NCBI RefSeq assembly: GCF_016862975.1
Contig: NZ_BONZ01000015.1
Span: forward strand, 234,826 to 298,825
Length of the DNA stretch: 64,000 bases
From: Rugosimonospora africana
GTDB lineage: Bacteria > Actinomycetota > Actinomycetes > Mycobacteriales > Micromonosporaceae
Direction: 5' to 3'
The notes below the pieces were generated by a model. The model saw only the letters and a program-made list of their open reading frames with translations. It searched no databases and was not told the DNA's origin. Positions 11,715-20,692 of the stretch are shown in pieces. The stretch's first letter is position 1. Each line of letters starts with the position of its first letter. The translations under genes were made by a program, and so were the position numbers.

Positions 11715-11801
11715 GGCCCGCACCAGCGCCGGCGGCCCCCCTCCGGCAACCCCGGACCGGGTGGCGGGCGATCGCGACGGACAGCGCCGCTGTGAGCGGC
11801 G
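11715..11801 (+). ncRNA. Candidate structured 5' leader (S-box-like features)
   Basis: The 250-nt gap before the 39-codon ORF holds nested complementarity. GCCCGCACC (about 11722-11730) can pair with GGTGGCGGGC (about 11760-11769), enclosing TCCGG-CAACC-CCGGA. A second hairpin CGCCGCT-GTG-AGCGGCG occupies 11785-11801. A GGCAACC loop followed by a GGTGGC strand recalls SAM-binding riboswitches of actinobacteria, but I could not match a full consensus. It could equally be an attenuator. Class unproven. Confidence 0.35.
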
Positions 11802-11842
11802 GACGTTCGCGTAGTTACCGTTTTTCCCGGAAGGAACCCATC

Positions 11843-11962
11843 ATGCCGACGTCGACCGTGACGCGGACCGAGTCCCAGGCGCAGACCAAGCCGCAGCCGT
11901 CCGAGGACGAGCGTGAGCAGGCTCGTCGCGCCCTGCAGACCTCCATGGACACCCGTCAGTAG
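11843..11962 (+). CDS. 39-residue hydrophilic peptide downstream of structured leader
   Basis: The peptide begins MPTSTVTRTESQAQ, has an acidic/basic middle (PSEDEREQARRAL) and ends TSMDTRQ. It contains no Cys, no hydrophobic stretch and no leader-peptide run of one amino acid. A ribosome site, GGAAGGA, lies 6 nt before the ATG. The ORF is the first after the structured leader and may be either the regulated product or a sensor peptide. Codon third positions are G/C-rich as in neighbouring genes. I do not recognise the family. Confidence 0.5.
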   Translation: MPTSTVTRTESQAQTKPQPSEDEREQARRALQTSMDTRQ

Positions 11963-12030
11963 CCAAACCTGAGGTTGTAGCGGCTGCCGCGTCTTCCGGT
12001 CCTTACCGGAGCCGTGCCATCATGGTCGGC

Positions 12031-13341
12031 GTGACGGCGACGGCAGACCCCTCGACGCCGCGCCGGATCGCGCAATTGGCGATACCGGCGCTTGTCGTCC
12101 TCGCGGCCGAGCCGCTGTACCTGCTGGTTGACACCGCTGTCGTCGGGCACCTCGGCCGGGTACCGCTGGCGGCTCTCGCGGTCGGCGGAGTGGTGCTCAC
12201 GTTCGCCGCCTGGTTCGGCACCGTCATCGCCTACGGCACCACCGGCCGCTCCGCGCGCCAGTTCGGGGCAGGATCCCGCGCGTCCGCGGTCTCCGAGGGC
12301 GTCCAGGCTTCCTGGCTGGCGCTGGCACTCGGGCTGGTCATCCTGCTCGCGGCCCAGGCGCTGGCCGGGCCGGTCACGCGTACCCTCGCCGGCAACCCGG
12401 AGGTGGCCCGCTCGGCCGCCGTCTGGTTACGGGTCGCCGCGCTGGGCGTACCGGGCCTGCTGGTCGCCACGGCGGGCAACGGCTGGATGCGAGGGATCCA
12501 GGACACCAAGCGCCCGCTGCGCTACGTGCTCGGCGCCAACCTGCTGTCCGCCGTGCTGTCCCCGATCCTCGTGTACGGGCTGCGGTTCGGGCTCGTCGGG
12601 TCGGCGATCGCCAACGCCACCGCGCAGATCGTTTCCGGCACGCTGTTCGTCCGTGCCCTGGTGGCCGAGCGGGTACCGCTCCGGCCACAGCCGGCGATGA
12701 TCCGGGCTCAGCTGCGCTTCGGCCGGGATCTCGCCGTGCGCGGGTTGGCGTTCCAGGCGTGCTTCCTGTCCGCCACCGCGGTGGCCGCCCGGTTCGGTGC
12801 CGCGTCGGTGGCCGCGCACCAGGTCGCGTTGCAACTGTGGAACTTCTGCGCGCTCGCGCTCGACGCGGTGGCCATCGCGGCCCAGTCGTTGGTCGGCGCC
12901 GCACTCGGTGGCGGCCGGGTCGCCGAGGCACGCTGGCTGGGCCGGCGGATCGCCGCGATCGGGCTGGTCTGTGGCACGGCGTTCGGGTTGGTGATCCTGG
13001 CCGGGGCGCCGGTGCTGCCGCGACTGTTCAGCTCTGACCCCGAGGTGCATCACCAGGCGATGATCGCGTGGCCCTGGTTCGTCGGGATGCAGCCGCTGGC
13101 CGGCGTGGTGTTCGCGCTGGACGGTGTGTTCATCGGAGCGGGAGACGTCGGGTACCTGCGGAACCTGACCATCGTCGCGGCGCTGGGCGGTTTCCTGCCG
13201 ATGATCTGGCTGGCCTACGGGCTGCGGTTGGGCCTGGGCGGAGTCTGGGCCGGCCTGACCCTGTTCATCGTGATCCGGCTGGCGTTGCTGCTGTACCGGC
13301 TGACCACCGAGCGCTGGCTGGTGACCGGTACCGTCCGCTGA
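12031..13341 (+). CDS. MATE family efflux transporter (DinF-like)
   Basis: About 436 residues, 12 membrane segments in two homologous halves. The N-terminal signature IPALVVLAAEPLYLLVDTAVVGHLG is typical of the DinF branch of MATE exporters, which couple Na+ or H+ entry to export of cationic or aromatic compounds. Substrates are unknown. GTG 12031 is preferred over the in-frame ATG at 12022 because a CATCAT hexamer (12018-12023) sits 7 nt before it, the spacing seen at other leaderless starts here. Neither start has a Shine-Dalgarno. It ends 32 nt from the convergent gene at 13373. Confidence 0.88.
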   Translation: MTATADPSTPRRIAQLAIPALVVLAAEPLYLLVDTAVVGHLGRVPLAALAVGGVVLTFAAWFGTVIAYGTTGRSARQFGAGSRASAVSEGVQASWLALALGLVILLAAQALAGPVTRTLAGNPEVARSAAVWLRVAALGVPGLLVATAGNGWMRGIQDTKRPLRYVLGANLLSAVLSPILVYGLRFGLVGSAIANATAQIVSGTLFVRALVAERVPLRPQPAMIRAQLRFGRDLAVRGLAFQACFLSATAVAARFGAASVAAHQVALQLWNFCALALDAVAIAAQSLVGAALGGGRVAEARWLGRRIAAIGLVCGTAFGLVILAGAPVLPRLFSSDPEVHHQAMIAWPWFVGMQPLAGVVFALDGVFIGAGDVGYLRNLTIVAALGGFLPMIWLAYGLRLGLGGVWAGLTLFIVIRLALLLYRLTTERWLVTGTVR

Positions 13342-13372
13342 CGCGGCCGGTACCGGTCCGGCTCAACCGGTC

Positions 13373-14677
13373 TCAGCAGGTGTTGGAGATGTCCAGGCTG
13401 CGGTCCGGGTCGAACATCGAGTCCGGGTCCTCCGTGCTGCTGCCGCCGCCACCGAGGTCCATCTGCGGTTGGCCGGGTGCAATCAGTCCCTTGTCGAACT
13501 CGTCGCAGTCCACGTTGGACCCGTACGACTCCGACTCGTCCACCCACAGGCCCTGGTCGCTCTTCTCGACGTCCGACGTGCTCGGCACGTCCCAGGTCAC
13601 GGTGTCGTGGATGACCACGAGGTTGTCGCCCGGCTCGGAAGCCGGCTCGTCGAACGCGTACACCCACACGTAGTTGGTGATGATCTCGATCTCGCGTACG
13701 TCGTTGCTGTTCGTGGCCGCGCGGAACGTGGTCCGGCCCTGCACCCTCGGCGAGAACTTGGACAGCTTGTGACCGGGCGCGACCTGGGTCGCGTACGTGC
13801 TGAACTGGTCGGAGCTGAAGTCCTTCCTCAGGTCGTCACGCTCTCCGCCGGAGACCAGCGCGAGGAACGCGGACGGGTCGCGGTTGACCACCATCTTCGA
13901 GTCCAGCCGCGCCGCGACCAGGGCGTTGTGCACCTGGTTCAGCGCGGCCTTGACCTGGGCGGTGCTGAAGCCGCTGACCGCGGCGGCGGCGGGCATGGTG
14001 ATCCCGTCGGCACCCTCGGGGTAGTTGGCCGCGGGCGTCCCCTCGAACGGCGCGTTCGGGTTGGCGTGCGCAGTGCTCGTGGCGGAGTCGCCGTGGGGCG
14101 GGCTGATCGTCGCGTACGCGTGCGCGCCGCCGCTGTTGTCGTCGTTCATGCCGTGGATGACGCCGACGGTCACCACGACCGCGATGGCCACTGCGGCGAC
14201 GCCGACCCTGATGAGAATGATCTTCCCGACCCGGGCCAGGCCCTTGGGCTGCGGTGGTGGCGGCGGGACGTACTGCCCCCAGCCGGGCGGCTGCTGGGCG
14301 GTGCCCCACCCGGACTGCTGCGGCGCTCCCCAGCCGGGCTGCTGCTGCGCGGCACCCCAGGCCGGCGTGTCCTGAGGCGTACCGGTCGCGGGGGGAGTCC
14401 ACCCCGGCGGCGTGCCCTGGGTCGGCGCGCCCTGGGGCGGCACACCCTGGGCCGGCATGCCCTGAGCCGGCATACCCTGAGCCGGCATGCCCTGAGTCGG
14501 CACACGCTGGGATGGCGGACCCTGGGGCGGCATGGCCTGGGGCGGCATGCCCTGCGGCGGCAACGGCTGCGTCGGCGGATAGCCCGGCTGCGTGGGCGCC
14601 GCCGGCACACCCGGTGGCGGCGGCACCGCAGGCGTCGGGTCAGGCTGTGGAGACGATGCGTTCGGATCCGGGAACAC
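13373..14677 (-). CDS. Membrane-anchored protein with proline/glutamine-rich cytoplasmic repeats
   Basis: 434 residues. Residues 1-140 are Pro/Gln-rich with pentapeptide repeats (QGMPA, QGVPP, QQPGW). A membrane helix follows at about 155-180 (IILIRVGVAAVAIAVVV), then an external domain of about 250 residues containing SKFSPRVQGRTTFRAA and ending in NTC. The topology, with Pro-rich tail inside and single span, is common in actinobacterial envelope proteins. The external domain shows no catalytic motif that I know. It is monocistronic and minus-strand, convergent with the MATE gene and divergent from truB. The start is GTG. Confidence 0.6.
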   Translation of the reverse strand: MFPDPNASSPQPDPTPAVPPPPGVPAAPTQPGYPPTQPLPPQGMPPQAMPPQGPPSQRVPTQGMPAQGMPAQGMPAQGVPPQGAPTQGTPPGWTPPATGTPQDTPAWGAAQQQPGWGAPQQSGWGTAQQPPGWGQYVPPPPPQPKGLARVGKIILIRVGVAAVAIAVVVTVGVIHGMNDDNSGGAHAYATISPPHGDSATSTAHANPNAPFEGTPAANYPEGADGITMPAAAAVSGFSTAQVKAALNQVHNALVAARLDSKMVVNRDPSAFLALVSGGERDDLRKDFSSDQFSTYATQVAPGHKLSKFSPRVQGRTTFRAATNSNDVREIEIITNYVWVYAFDEPASEPGDNLVVIHDTVTWDVPSTSDVEKSDQGLWVDESESYGSNVDCDEFDKGLIAPGQPQMDLGGGGSSTEDPDSMFDPDRSLDISNTC

Positions 14678-14765
14678 GAGTGGCCGTCCTGAACTTGGGG
14701 GTCAACGGCCGTCGATTGTGTCAGGTCACGTCGAACACGGCGGGCCCGGCCGGGCATGAAAGGGT

Positions 14766-15680
14766 GTGCCGGTGGAACCGACCGGCCTCATCGTGGTGGA
14801 CAAGCCCGGCGGGATGACCTCGCATGACGTGGTGTCCCGGGTACGCCGACTCGCCAGAACGCGGCGCGTCGGGCATGGCGGCACCCTGGACCCGATGGCC
14901 ACAGGGGTGCTCGTGATCGGCGTCGGGCGCGCGACCCGCCTGCTCACCTACGTGATCGGGTCGGACAAGGTGTACCGCGCGACGATCCGGCTCGGGCAGT
15001 CGACCGTCACCGACGACGCCGAGGGCGACGTGGTCTCGGCCGTACCCGCCGACGACATCACCGACGAGGGGATCCGGGCCGGTATCGCCGCGCTGACCGG
15101 GCGCATCTCGCAGGTACCGAGCGCGGTCAGCGCCATCAAGGTCAACGGCCAGCGCTCGTACGCCCGGGTACGGGCCGGTGAGGACGTGGCACTGAAGCCA
15201 CGGGAGGTCACCGTGGCGCGGTTCGACCTGCTGGCGCAGCGGCGGCTGCCCGGGCTCGTCGACCTCGACGTCGAGGTGGCGTGCTCGTCGGGTACCTATG
15301 TCCGGGCGCTCGCCCGCGACCTCGGCGCCGCACTCGGCGTCGGCGGCCACCTCACCGCGCTGCGTCGCACCCTGGTCGCGGCGGCCAGCCACGCCGGCGC
15401 GGCCGGATTCACCCTGGCCGAGGCGGCCACCCTCGACGATCTGGCCGAGCGGGACGATCCGGTGACGCTGAGTTTGGCCGAAGCGGCGGGGCGGTTCTTC
15501 CCGAGGCGCGAGGCGAACCCGGACGAGGAGCGGGTGCTGCGCCACGGCGGCTCGCTGGCCCCGATCGGCCTGACCAGCCCGTACGCCGTGTTCGCAGCGG
15601 ACGGCGAGGTGCTGGCGATCGTCGCGGAGCGGGACGGCCGGGCGCGGCCGGAGGTGGTTCTCGCACCCGCCGGGGCGTGA
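14766..15680 (+). CDS. truB: tRNA pseudouridine(55) synthase TruB
   Basis: TruB makes pseudouridine 55 in the T-loop of tRNAs. The N-terminus GLIVVDKPGGMTSHDVV and GHGGTLDPMATGVLVIGVG contain the catalytic Asp (GTLDP) and the family's conserved basic loop; YRATIRLG and CSSGTYVRALARDLG follow. The C-terminal PUA-like domain starts near residue 240. The length of 304 residues is normal. The start is GTG at 14766 or, with better spacing to GAAAGGG, GTG at 14772. It is grouped with ribF and rpsO as in most bacteria. Confidence 0.94.
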   Translation: MPVEPTGLIVVDKPGGMTSHDVVSRVRRLARTRRVGHGGTLDPMATGVLVIGVGRATRLLTYVIGSDKVYRATIRLGQSTVTDDAEGDVVSAVPADDITDEGIRAGIAALTGRISQVPSAVSAIKVNGQRSYARVRAGEDVALKPREVTVARFDLLAQRRLPGLVDLDVEVACSSGTYVRALARDLGAALGVGGHLTALRRTLVAAASHAGAAGFTLAEAATLDDLAERDDPVTLSLAEAAGRFFPRREANPDEERVLRHGGSLAPIGLTSPYAVFAADGEVLAIVAERDGRARPEVVLAPAGA

Positions 15681-15687
15681 CGGCACG

Positions 15688-15693
15688 TAGCAT
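15688..15693 (+). promoter_or_regulatory. Candidate -10 (TAGCAT) for leaderless upstream ORF
   Basis: TAGCAT ends 6 nt before a GTG at 15700, the same spacing as at ribF, dapB, dapA, ftsK, ltrA and rimO in this window. It lies just after the truB stop. Confidence 0.4.
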
Positions 15694-15699
15694 GACCCG

Positions 15700-15771
15700 G
15701 TGCCCGCGCCCGGTGGCGAGTCAAGCCGGCGCGGCCCGAGGACCACGTCCGGTGAGGGGATGAGCGTATGA
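15700..15771 (+). CDS. Putative 23-residue leaderless ORF coupled to the amidase gene
   Basis: GTG at 15700 opens a 23-codon frame (MPAPGGESSRRGP..., ending EGMSV). Its TGA (15769-15771) overlaps the amidase ATG (15768) in an ATGA. A TAGCAT hexamer stands 6 nt before the GTG. If transcription starts at that GTG, ribosomes loading there would terminate exactly on the amidase start, giving reinitiation. No other evidence supports a functional peptide; it could be a translational enhancer only. Confidence 0.35.
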   Translation: MPAPGGESSRRGPRTTSGEGMSV

Positions 15772-16646
15772 GGGTCCGCCCTCGGCTCGTGACACTGGCG
15801 GTCGCGTGCGCGGCCGTCGGACTGACCGCATTCGTCGCCGGCTGCGGCAACCACGCCGCGGGCGCCATCTGGGCGGCACCGGCGGCGTCCGGCTCCGCGG
15901 TGCCCGGTTCCGCGAAGGTGTCCGCCCCGGCCGGACCGGCGGCGTCCGGACCGACCGGCTCGCCGATCTCCGGCCGGTTGTCGCTGGCCTCGGTCGCCGG
16001 CAAGGTGATCGTCATCGACCCGGGGCACAACGGCGGCAACGTCACGCAGCCCAAGCTCATGGCCAGTCCGGTGCCGATGGGCACCGGTACGAAGGCATGC
16101 GACACCACCGGTACCGAGACCAACTCCGGGTACCAGGAGGCGGCGTTCACCTGGGACGTCTCCGTCCGGCTGGCCGCGCTCCTGCGCTCGGCCGGGGCAA
16201 AAGTGATCATGACCCGGAACAACAACACCGGTGTCGGGCCGTGTGTCGACGAACGGGCGGCCATCGGCAACGACAACCACGCGGCGGTCGCCATCTCGAT
16301 CCACGGCGACGGCGCGCCGGCCAAGGATCACGGGTTCCACGTGCTGGAACCGAAGCGGGTGGGAGCGCCGTCCAACGCGATCATCGCGCCCTCCCACCAG
16401 CTGGCGCTCAAAATCCGGGACAACTACCGGGCGCGGACCGGCATCCCGCCGGCGAACTACATCGGTACCGACGGCATCAACACCCGCGGCGATATGGGCG
16501 GCCTGAACCTGTCGGTGGTACCGAAGGTGCTGGTGGAGTGCGGCAACATGCGCAACGCCGGTGACGCCGCGATGATGACCAGCCAGACCTACCGCCAGCG
16601 GATGGCCGAGGGGCTGGCAGCCGGCCTCGCGGCGTTCCTGGCCTGA
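15768..16646 (+). CDS. N-acetylmuramoyl-L-alanine amidase, lipoprotein (Amidase_3)
   Basis: This enzyme hydrolyses the bond between MurNAc and L-Ala in peptidoglycan. A signal peptide ends in the lipobox FVAGC (Cys26), so the enzyme is probably tethered outside the membrane. The Amidase_3 domain begins near residue 79. Zinc ligands are His87 (DPGHNG), Glu124 (SGYQEAAF) and His179 (ISIHGDG), and the catalytic Glu257 lies in VECGNM. The insert after DPGHNGG resembles the mycobacterial Rv3717-type amidase, which lacks a separate wall-binding domain. The ATG overlaps the stop of a possible 23-codon upstream ORF. Confidence 0.88.
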   Translation: MRVRPRLVTLAVACAAVGLTAFVAGCGNHAAGAIWAAPAASGSAVPGSAKVSAPAGPAASGPTGSPISGRLSLASVAGKVIVIDPGHNGGNVTQPKLMASPVPMGTGTKACDTTGTETNSGYQEAAFTWDVSVRLAALLRSAGAKVIMTRNNNTGVGPCVDERAAIGNDNHAAVAISIHGDGAPAKDHGFHVLEPKRVGAPSNAIIAPSHQLALKIRDNYRARTGIPPANYIGTDGINTRGDMGGLNLSVVPKVLVECGNMRNAGDAAMMTSQTYRQRMAEGLAAGLAAFLA

Positions 16647-16671
16647 GCCCAGGCCGGTCGGCACCGACGGA

Positions 16672-16677
16672 TATTCT
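16672..16677 (+). promoter_or_regulatory. Candidate -10 (TATTCT) for ribF
   Basis: TATTCT ends 6 nt before the ribF GTG at 16684, and there is no Shine-Dalgarno, so a leaderless transcript is predicted. Confidence 0.45.
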
Positions 16678-16683
16678 TGAGCC

Positions 16684-17607
16684 GTGCAGCGTTGGCGGGG
16701 GTTTGAGGCGGCACCCGGCGGGTGGGGCCGCTCGGTGGTGACGATCGGCGTCTTCGACGGTGTGCACCGCGGGCATCAGGAGATCATCGGGTACACCGTG
16801 AAGCGGGCCCGTGACCTGGGCATCCAGTCCGTCGTGGTCAGCTTCGACCCGCACCCGGCCGAGGTCGTGCGCCCCGGTTCGCACCCGGCCGTGCTGACCC
16901 AGCCGGCCCGCAAGGCCGAGCTGATCGAGGCACTCGGGGCCGACGTGCTGTGCGTGATCCCGTTCACCCCGGACTTCTCCCACCGCTCGCCCGAGGAGTT
17001 CGTGCACGACGTGCTCGTCGAGCACCTGCACGCCGCGCTGGTCGTGGTGGGGGAGAACTTCCGTTTCGGCCACCGGGCCGCGGGCGACATCGAGCAGTTG
17101 CGGCAGCTGGGTCGCACGTTCGGGTACGCGGTCGAGGGCGCGCCGATGGTCGCCGTCGACGGGCTGGTCTTCTCCTCGACGTACATCCGGTCCTGTGTCG
17201 ACGCGGGTGACGTGCGGGCCGCCGCGGCGGCACTGGGCCGGCCGCACCGGATCGAGGGGATCGTGGTGCGCGGCGACCAGCGCGGTCGCGAGCTGGGCTT
17301 CCCGACCGCCAACCTGCTGTGCCCGCCCCGCACCGCCGTCCCGGCCGACGGCGTGTACGCGGGCTGGTTGATCCGCCGGGACCAGCGGCACCGGACGGCG
17401 GTGTCGATCGGTACCAACCCGACCTTCTCCGGCCAGGAACGCCGGGTTGAGGCATACGTCCTTGATTTCGACGGCGACCTGTACGGGGAACGGCTGGCCA
17501 TCGACTTCGTTGATCACCTGCGTGAGCAGCGCACCTATGACAGCCTCCCGCCGCTGATCGCCCAGATCGAACAGGACGTAGCGGACGCGCGGGACGTCCT
17601 ATCCTGA
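16684..17607 (+). CDS. ribF: Bifunctional riboflavin kinase/FMN adenylyltransferase
   Basis: RibF converts riboflavin to FMN and then FAD. The N-terminal FAD synthetase domain has [15 protein letters not shown] (nucleotidyltransferase HxGH-like loop) and FDPHPAEVV, then [15 protein letters not shown] and the [10 protein letters not shown] motif. The C-terminal kinase domain has [12 protein letters not shown] and GVYAG, with [13 protein letters not shown] substrate contacts and [11 protein letters not shown]. The length of 307 residues is normal. It precedes rpsO. Confidence 0.95.
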   Translation: MQRWRGFEAAPGGWGRSVVTIGVFDGVHRGHQEIIGYTVKRARDLGIQSVVVSFDPHPAEVVRPGSHPAVLTQPARKAELIEALGADVLCVIPFTPDFSHRSPEEFVHDVLVEHLHAALVVVGENFRFGHRAAGDIEQLRQLGRTFGYAVEGAPMVAVDGLVFSSTYIRSCVDAGDVRAAAAALGRPHRIEGIVVRGDQRGRELGFPTANLLCPPRTAVPADGVYAGWLIRRDQRHRTAVSIGTNPTFSGQERRVEAYVLDFDGDLYGERLAIDFVDHLREQRTYDSLPPLIAQIEQDVADARDVLS

Positions 17608-17756
17608 TCCGCCGACCCGCCGAGGTGCAGGACACCTGCTGGGACGCCCGGAGACCTACTGGTAATGTTGACCGGACGCCGGGTTACCGGCGTGGCTCCG
17701 CGTGCCTGCTCGACGCCGTGGGTGCGGGGCCGCTGACACCCATCGATAGGGAGATC
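17608..17756 (+). promoter_or_regulatory. rpsO leader with hairpin and candidate promoter
   Basis: The 149-nt gap before rpsO holds a -10-like TAATGT at 17663-17668, then a perfect hairpin ACGCCGG-GTTA-CCGGCGT (17676-17693) and a purine-rich ribosome site (AGGGAG, 17748-17753). S15 autoregulates through its own leader in several bacterial groups. Whether this leader binds S15 is an inference from position only. Confidence 0.35.
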
Positions 17757-18026
17757 ATGGCGCTCGCCGCTGAACTCAAGACAAAGATCATGCAGGAGTA
17801 CGCGACCGTCGAGGGCGACACCGGTTCGCCGGAGGTGCAGGTCGCGGTCCTGAGCAGGCGGATCTCGGACCTGACCGAGCACCTGCGCACGCACAAGCAC
17901 GACCACCACAGCCGTCGTGGCCTGCTGCTGCTGGTCGGCCGCCGCCGCCGACTGCTGAACTACCTGCAGAAGACCGACATTCAGCGCTACCGTTCGCTCA
18001 TCGAGCGACTCGGCTTGCGCCGATAG
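17757..18026 (+). CDS. rpsO: 30S ribosomal protein S15
   Basis: 89 residues of S15, a primary binding protein of the 16S rRNA central domain. Diagnostic stretches are [33 protein letters not shown] and the C-terminal [12 protein letters not shown]. The ATG at 17757 follows AGGGAG with good spacing; the frame is open further upstream, but that sequence is leader. A strong terminator follows directly. Confidence 0.97.
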   Translation: MALAAELKTKIMQEYATVEGDTGSPEVQVAVLSRRISDLTEHLRTHKHDHHSRRGLLLLVGRRRRLLNYLQKTDIQRYRSLIERLGLRR

Positions 18027-18032
18027 GACCTT

Positions 18033-18067
18033 CTCGGGGGAAGCGACCGGCTGTCGCTTCCCCCGAG
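18033..18067 (+). terminator. Terminator hairpin after rpsO
   Basis: A perfect 15-bp stem (CTCGGGGGAAGCGAC) with a 5-nt loop starts 7 nt after the rpsO stop. It separates rpsO from pnp, which therefore needs its own promoter in the following 200 nt. Confidence 0.85.
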
Positions 18068-18266
18068 CCATAACCACCTAGGGCATCGACCTCGACGATC
18101 GGGAGCCAGGTCGGCGCGGACGCCATACGCTGCGGTCGGCCGCCAAGTGCACCGGTCCTCGGTAGTGGTCCTCGGGACGAGATCTCGCCCGTGGACTTCG
18201 ATCGAAGACCGGCCGCCTGGACGCTCCCCGAGGTCGTACCCACGACCGAAGGAGTACTCGGTACCG

Positions 18267-20684
18267 ATGTCCGATCAAGACACACTAGGCACCCAACACA
18301 GCAAGGCCGTCATCGACAACGGGTCGTTCGGGACCCGCGAGGTGACCTTCTCCACCGGCCGGCTGGCCCGTCAGGCCGCCGGTTCCGTGATCGCCCAGCT
18401 CGGCGACACCGTCGTGCTGTCCACGACCACCGCCGGTAAGTCGCCGAAGGACCAGTTCGACTTCTTCCCGCTGACGGTCGACGTCGAGGAGCGCATGTAC
18501 GCGGCGGGCCGGATCCCCGGCTCGTTCTTCCGCCGCGAGGGCCGTCCCACCGAGGACGCGATCCTCACCTGCCGCCTCATCGACCGCCCGCTGCGTCCCA
18601 GCTTCGTCAAGGGCCTCCGCAACGAGGTCCAGGTCGTCGAGACCGTTCTGGCGCTCGACCCGAAGCACCCGTACGACGTCGTGGCGATCAACGCCGCGTC
18701 GATGTCCACCAAGCTCTCCGGCCTGCCGTTCTCCGGCCCGATCGGGGCGACCCGGGTGGCGCACATCGACGGGGTGTGGGTGTCCTTCCCGACTCACGAG
18801 GAGTTGGAGCGGGCCACCTTCGACATGGTCGTCGCCGGCCGGGCGCTGCCCGACGGCGAGGTCGCGATCATGATGGTCGAGGCCGAGGCGACCGAGCAGA
18901 CCGTGACCCTGGTCGCCGGTGGCGCCACGGCACCCACCGAGGAGATTGTGGCCGGTGGCCTGGAGGCCGCCAAGCCGACCATCCGTGAGCTGTGCCGGGC
19001 CCAGGAGGCGCTGGCCGCGGTGGCCGCCAAGCCGACCGTGGAGTTCCCGGTGTTCCTGGACTACCAGGACGACGCGCTCACCGCCGTCCAGCAGGCGGTC
19101 GGCGAGCAGGTGGCCGAGGCGCTGCGCATCGCCGGCAAGGCGGAGCGCGAGGACGCCCTGGACCGGATCAAGGACGCGGCGCACGAGCAGCTCGACGGGC
19201 AGTTCGAGGGCCGCGAGAAGGAGATCAGCGCCGCCTTCCGGTCGGTGACCAAGAAGGAGGTGCGGTCCCGGGTCCTGCGCGACCAGGTCCGCATCGACGG
19301 GCGCGGGCTGCGCGACATCCGGCCGCTGACCGCCGAGGTGCAGGTGCTGCCGCGGGTACACGGGTCGGCGCTGTTCGAGCGCGGCGAGACCCAGATCCTC
19401 GGCGTCACCACGCTGAACATGCTGCGCATGGAGCAGGCGCTGGACACCCTGTCGCCGCAGAAGACCAAGCGCTACATGCACAACTACAACTTCCCGCCGT
19501 ACTCGACCGGTGAGACCGGCCGGGTGGGCGCGCCGAAGCGCCGGGAGATCGGGCACGGTGCGCTGGCCGAGCGGGCCCTGATCCCGGTGCTGCCCTCGCG
19601 CGAGGAGTTCCCGTACGCGATCCGGCAGGTGTCCGAGGCCCTCGGCTCGAACGGTTCCACCTCGATGGGCTCGGTGTGCGCGAGCACGATGTCGCTGCTG
19701 TCCGCTGGTGTGCCGCTCAAGGCGCCGGTGGCCGGCATCGCGATGGGCCTGATCTCCGATGAGGTCGACGGCAAGACCGCGTACGTGACGCTGACCGACA
19801 TCCTCGGTGCCGAGGACGCGTACGGCGACATGGACTTCAAGGTCGCCGGTACCAGCGAGTTCGTCACGGCCCTGCAGCTGGACACCAAGCTCGACGGCAT
19901 CCCGTCCGACGTGCTCGCCGGTGCCCTCCAGCAGGCGCACGACGCCCGGCACACGATCCTCGCCGTGATGGCCGACGCGATCACCTCGCCGGCCGGCATG
20001 TCGCAGTTCGCGCCGCGGGTCACCACGATCAAGATCCCGGTCGACAAGATCGGCGCGGTGATCGGCCCGAAGGGCCAGATGATCAACGCGATCCAGGACG
20101 AGACCGGCGCCGACATCACCATCGAGGACGACGGCACGATCTACGTCGGCGCCACCGACGGCCCGTCGGCCGACGCGGCGGTGGAGCGGATCAACGCGAT
20201 CGCCAACCCGACCCTGCCGAAGATCGGCGACAAGTTCCTCGGCACCGTGGTGAAGACGGCCGCGTTCGGCGCCTTCATCTCGCTGCTGCCCGGCCGCGAC
20301 GGCCTGCTGCACATCTCCAAGGTGGGCAACGGCAAGCGCATCGACCGGGTCGAGGACTTCCTCAACGTCGGCGACAAGGTCGAGGTTCAGATCGCCGACA
20401 TCGACCAGCGCGGCAAGATCTACCTGGACAAGGTGCGCCCGGAGGGCGAGGAGGCGCCGGCCGCCGAGGCCGGTGGCGACCGCCCGGCCGGCCGTGACCG
20501 GGGCGACCGTGGTCCGCGCGACCGCGGCTCGGACCGGGGAGAGCGCGACCGCGGGCCGGGTCGGGGCCTCGACCGCGGGCCGTCCGCCGAGCGCGGGCCG
20601 GCCGGCGAGGAGGGCTCCGGCGACGACACCGGTGAGGCCGGCGGGGACGATGAGGCCCGCCGTCGCCGTCGGCGCCAGCGCTGA
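18267..20684 (+). CDS. pnp: Polyribonucleotide nucleotidyltransferase (PNPase)
   Basis: PNPase is the 3'-5' phosphorolytic exoribonuclease; actinobacterial forms also make heteropolymeric RNA tails. Two RNase PH domains (first from [18 protein letters not shown], second from [14 protein letters not shown] with NFPPYSTGE) flank an alpha-helical domain. They are followed by KH ([18 protein letters not shown]) and S1 ([14 protein letters not shown]) domains. The last 85 residues are an Arg/Asp/Gly-rich tail with DRG repeats, probably RNA-binding. The start MSDQDTLG at 18267 follows AAGGAG at a rather long 12-nt spacing; an in-frame upstream extension is not protein-like. Confidence 0.96.
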   Translation: MSDQDTLGTQHSKAVIDNGSFGTREVTFSTGRLARQAAGSVIAQLGDTVVLSTTTAGKSPKDQFDFFPLTVDVEERMYAAGRIPGSFFRREGRPTEDAILTCRLIDRPLRPSFVKGLRNEVQVVETVLALDPKHPYDVVAINAASMSTKLSGLPFSGPIGATRVAHIDGVWVSFPTHEELERATFDMVVAGRALPDGEVAIMMVEAEATEQTVTLVAGGATAPTEEIVAGGLEAAKPTIRELCRAQEALAAVAAKPTVEFPVFLDYQDDALTAVQQAVGEQVAEALRIAGKAEREDALDRIKDAAHEQLDGQFEGREKEISAAFRSVTKKEVRSRVLRDQVRIDGRGLRDIRPLTAEVQVLPRVHGSALFERGETQILGVTTLNMLRMEQALDTLSPQKTKRYMHNYNFPPYSTGETGRVGAPKRREIGHGALAERALIPVLPSREEFPYAIRQVSEALGSNGSTSMGSVCASTMSLLSAGVPLKAPVAGIAMGLISDEVDGKTAYVTLTDILGAEDAYGDMDFKVAGTSEFVTALQLDTKLDGIPSDVLAGALQQAHDARHTILAVMADAITSPAGMSQFAPRVTTIKIPVDKIGAVIGPKGQMINAIQDETGADITIEDDGTIYVGATDGPSADAAVERINAIANPTLPKIGDKFLGTVVKTAAFGAFISLLPGRDGLLHISKVGNGKRIDRVEDFLNVGDKVEVQIADIDQRGKIYLDKVRPEGEEAPAAEAGGDRPAGRDRGDRGPRDRGSDRGERDRGPGRGLDRGPSAERGPAGEEGSGDDTGEAGGDDEARRRRRRQR

Positions 20685-20692
20685 CCGCGAAC

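Noticed and set aside
14721..16664. 647-codon antisense ORF over truB and the amidase
   Set aside because: Both sense frames are convincing protein families; the antisense frame has no recognisable features.
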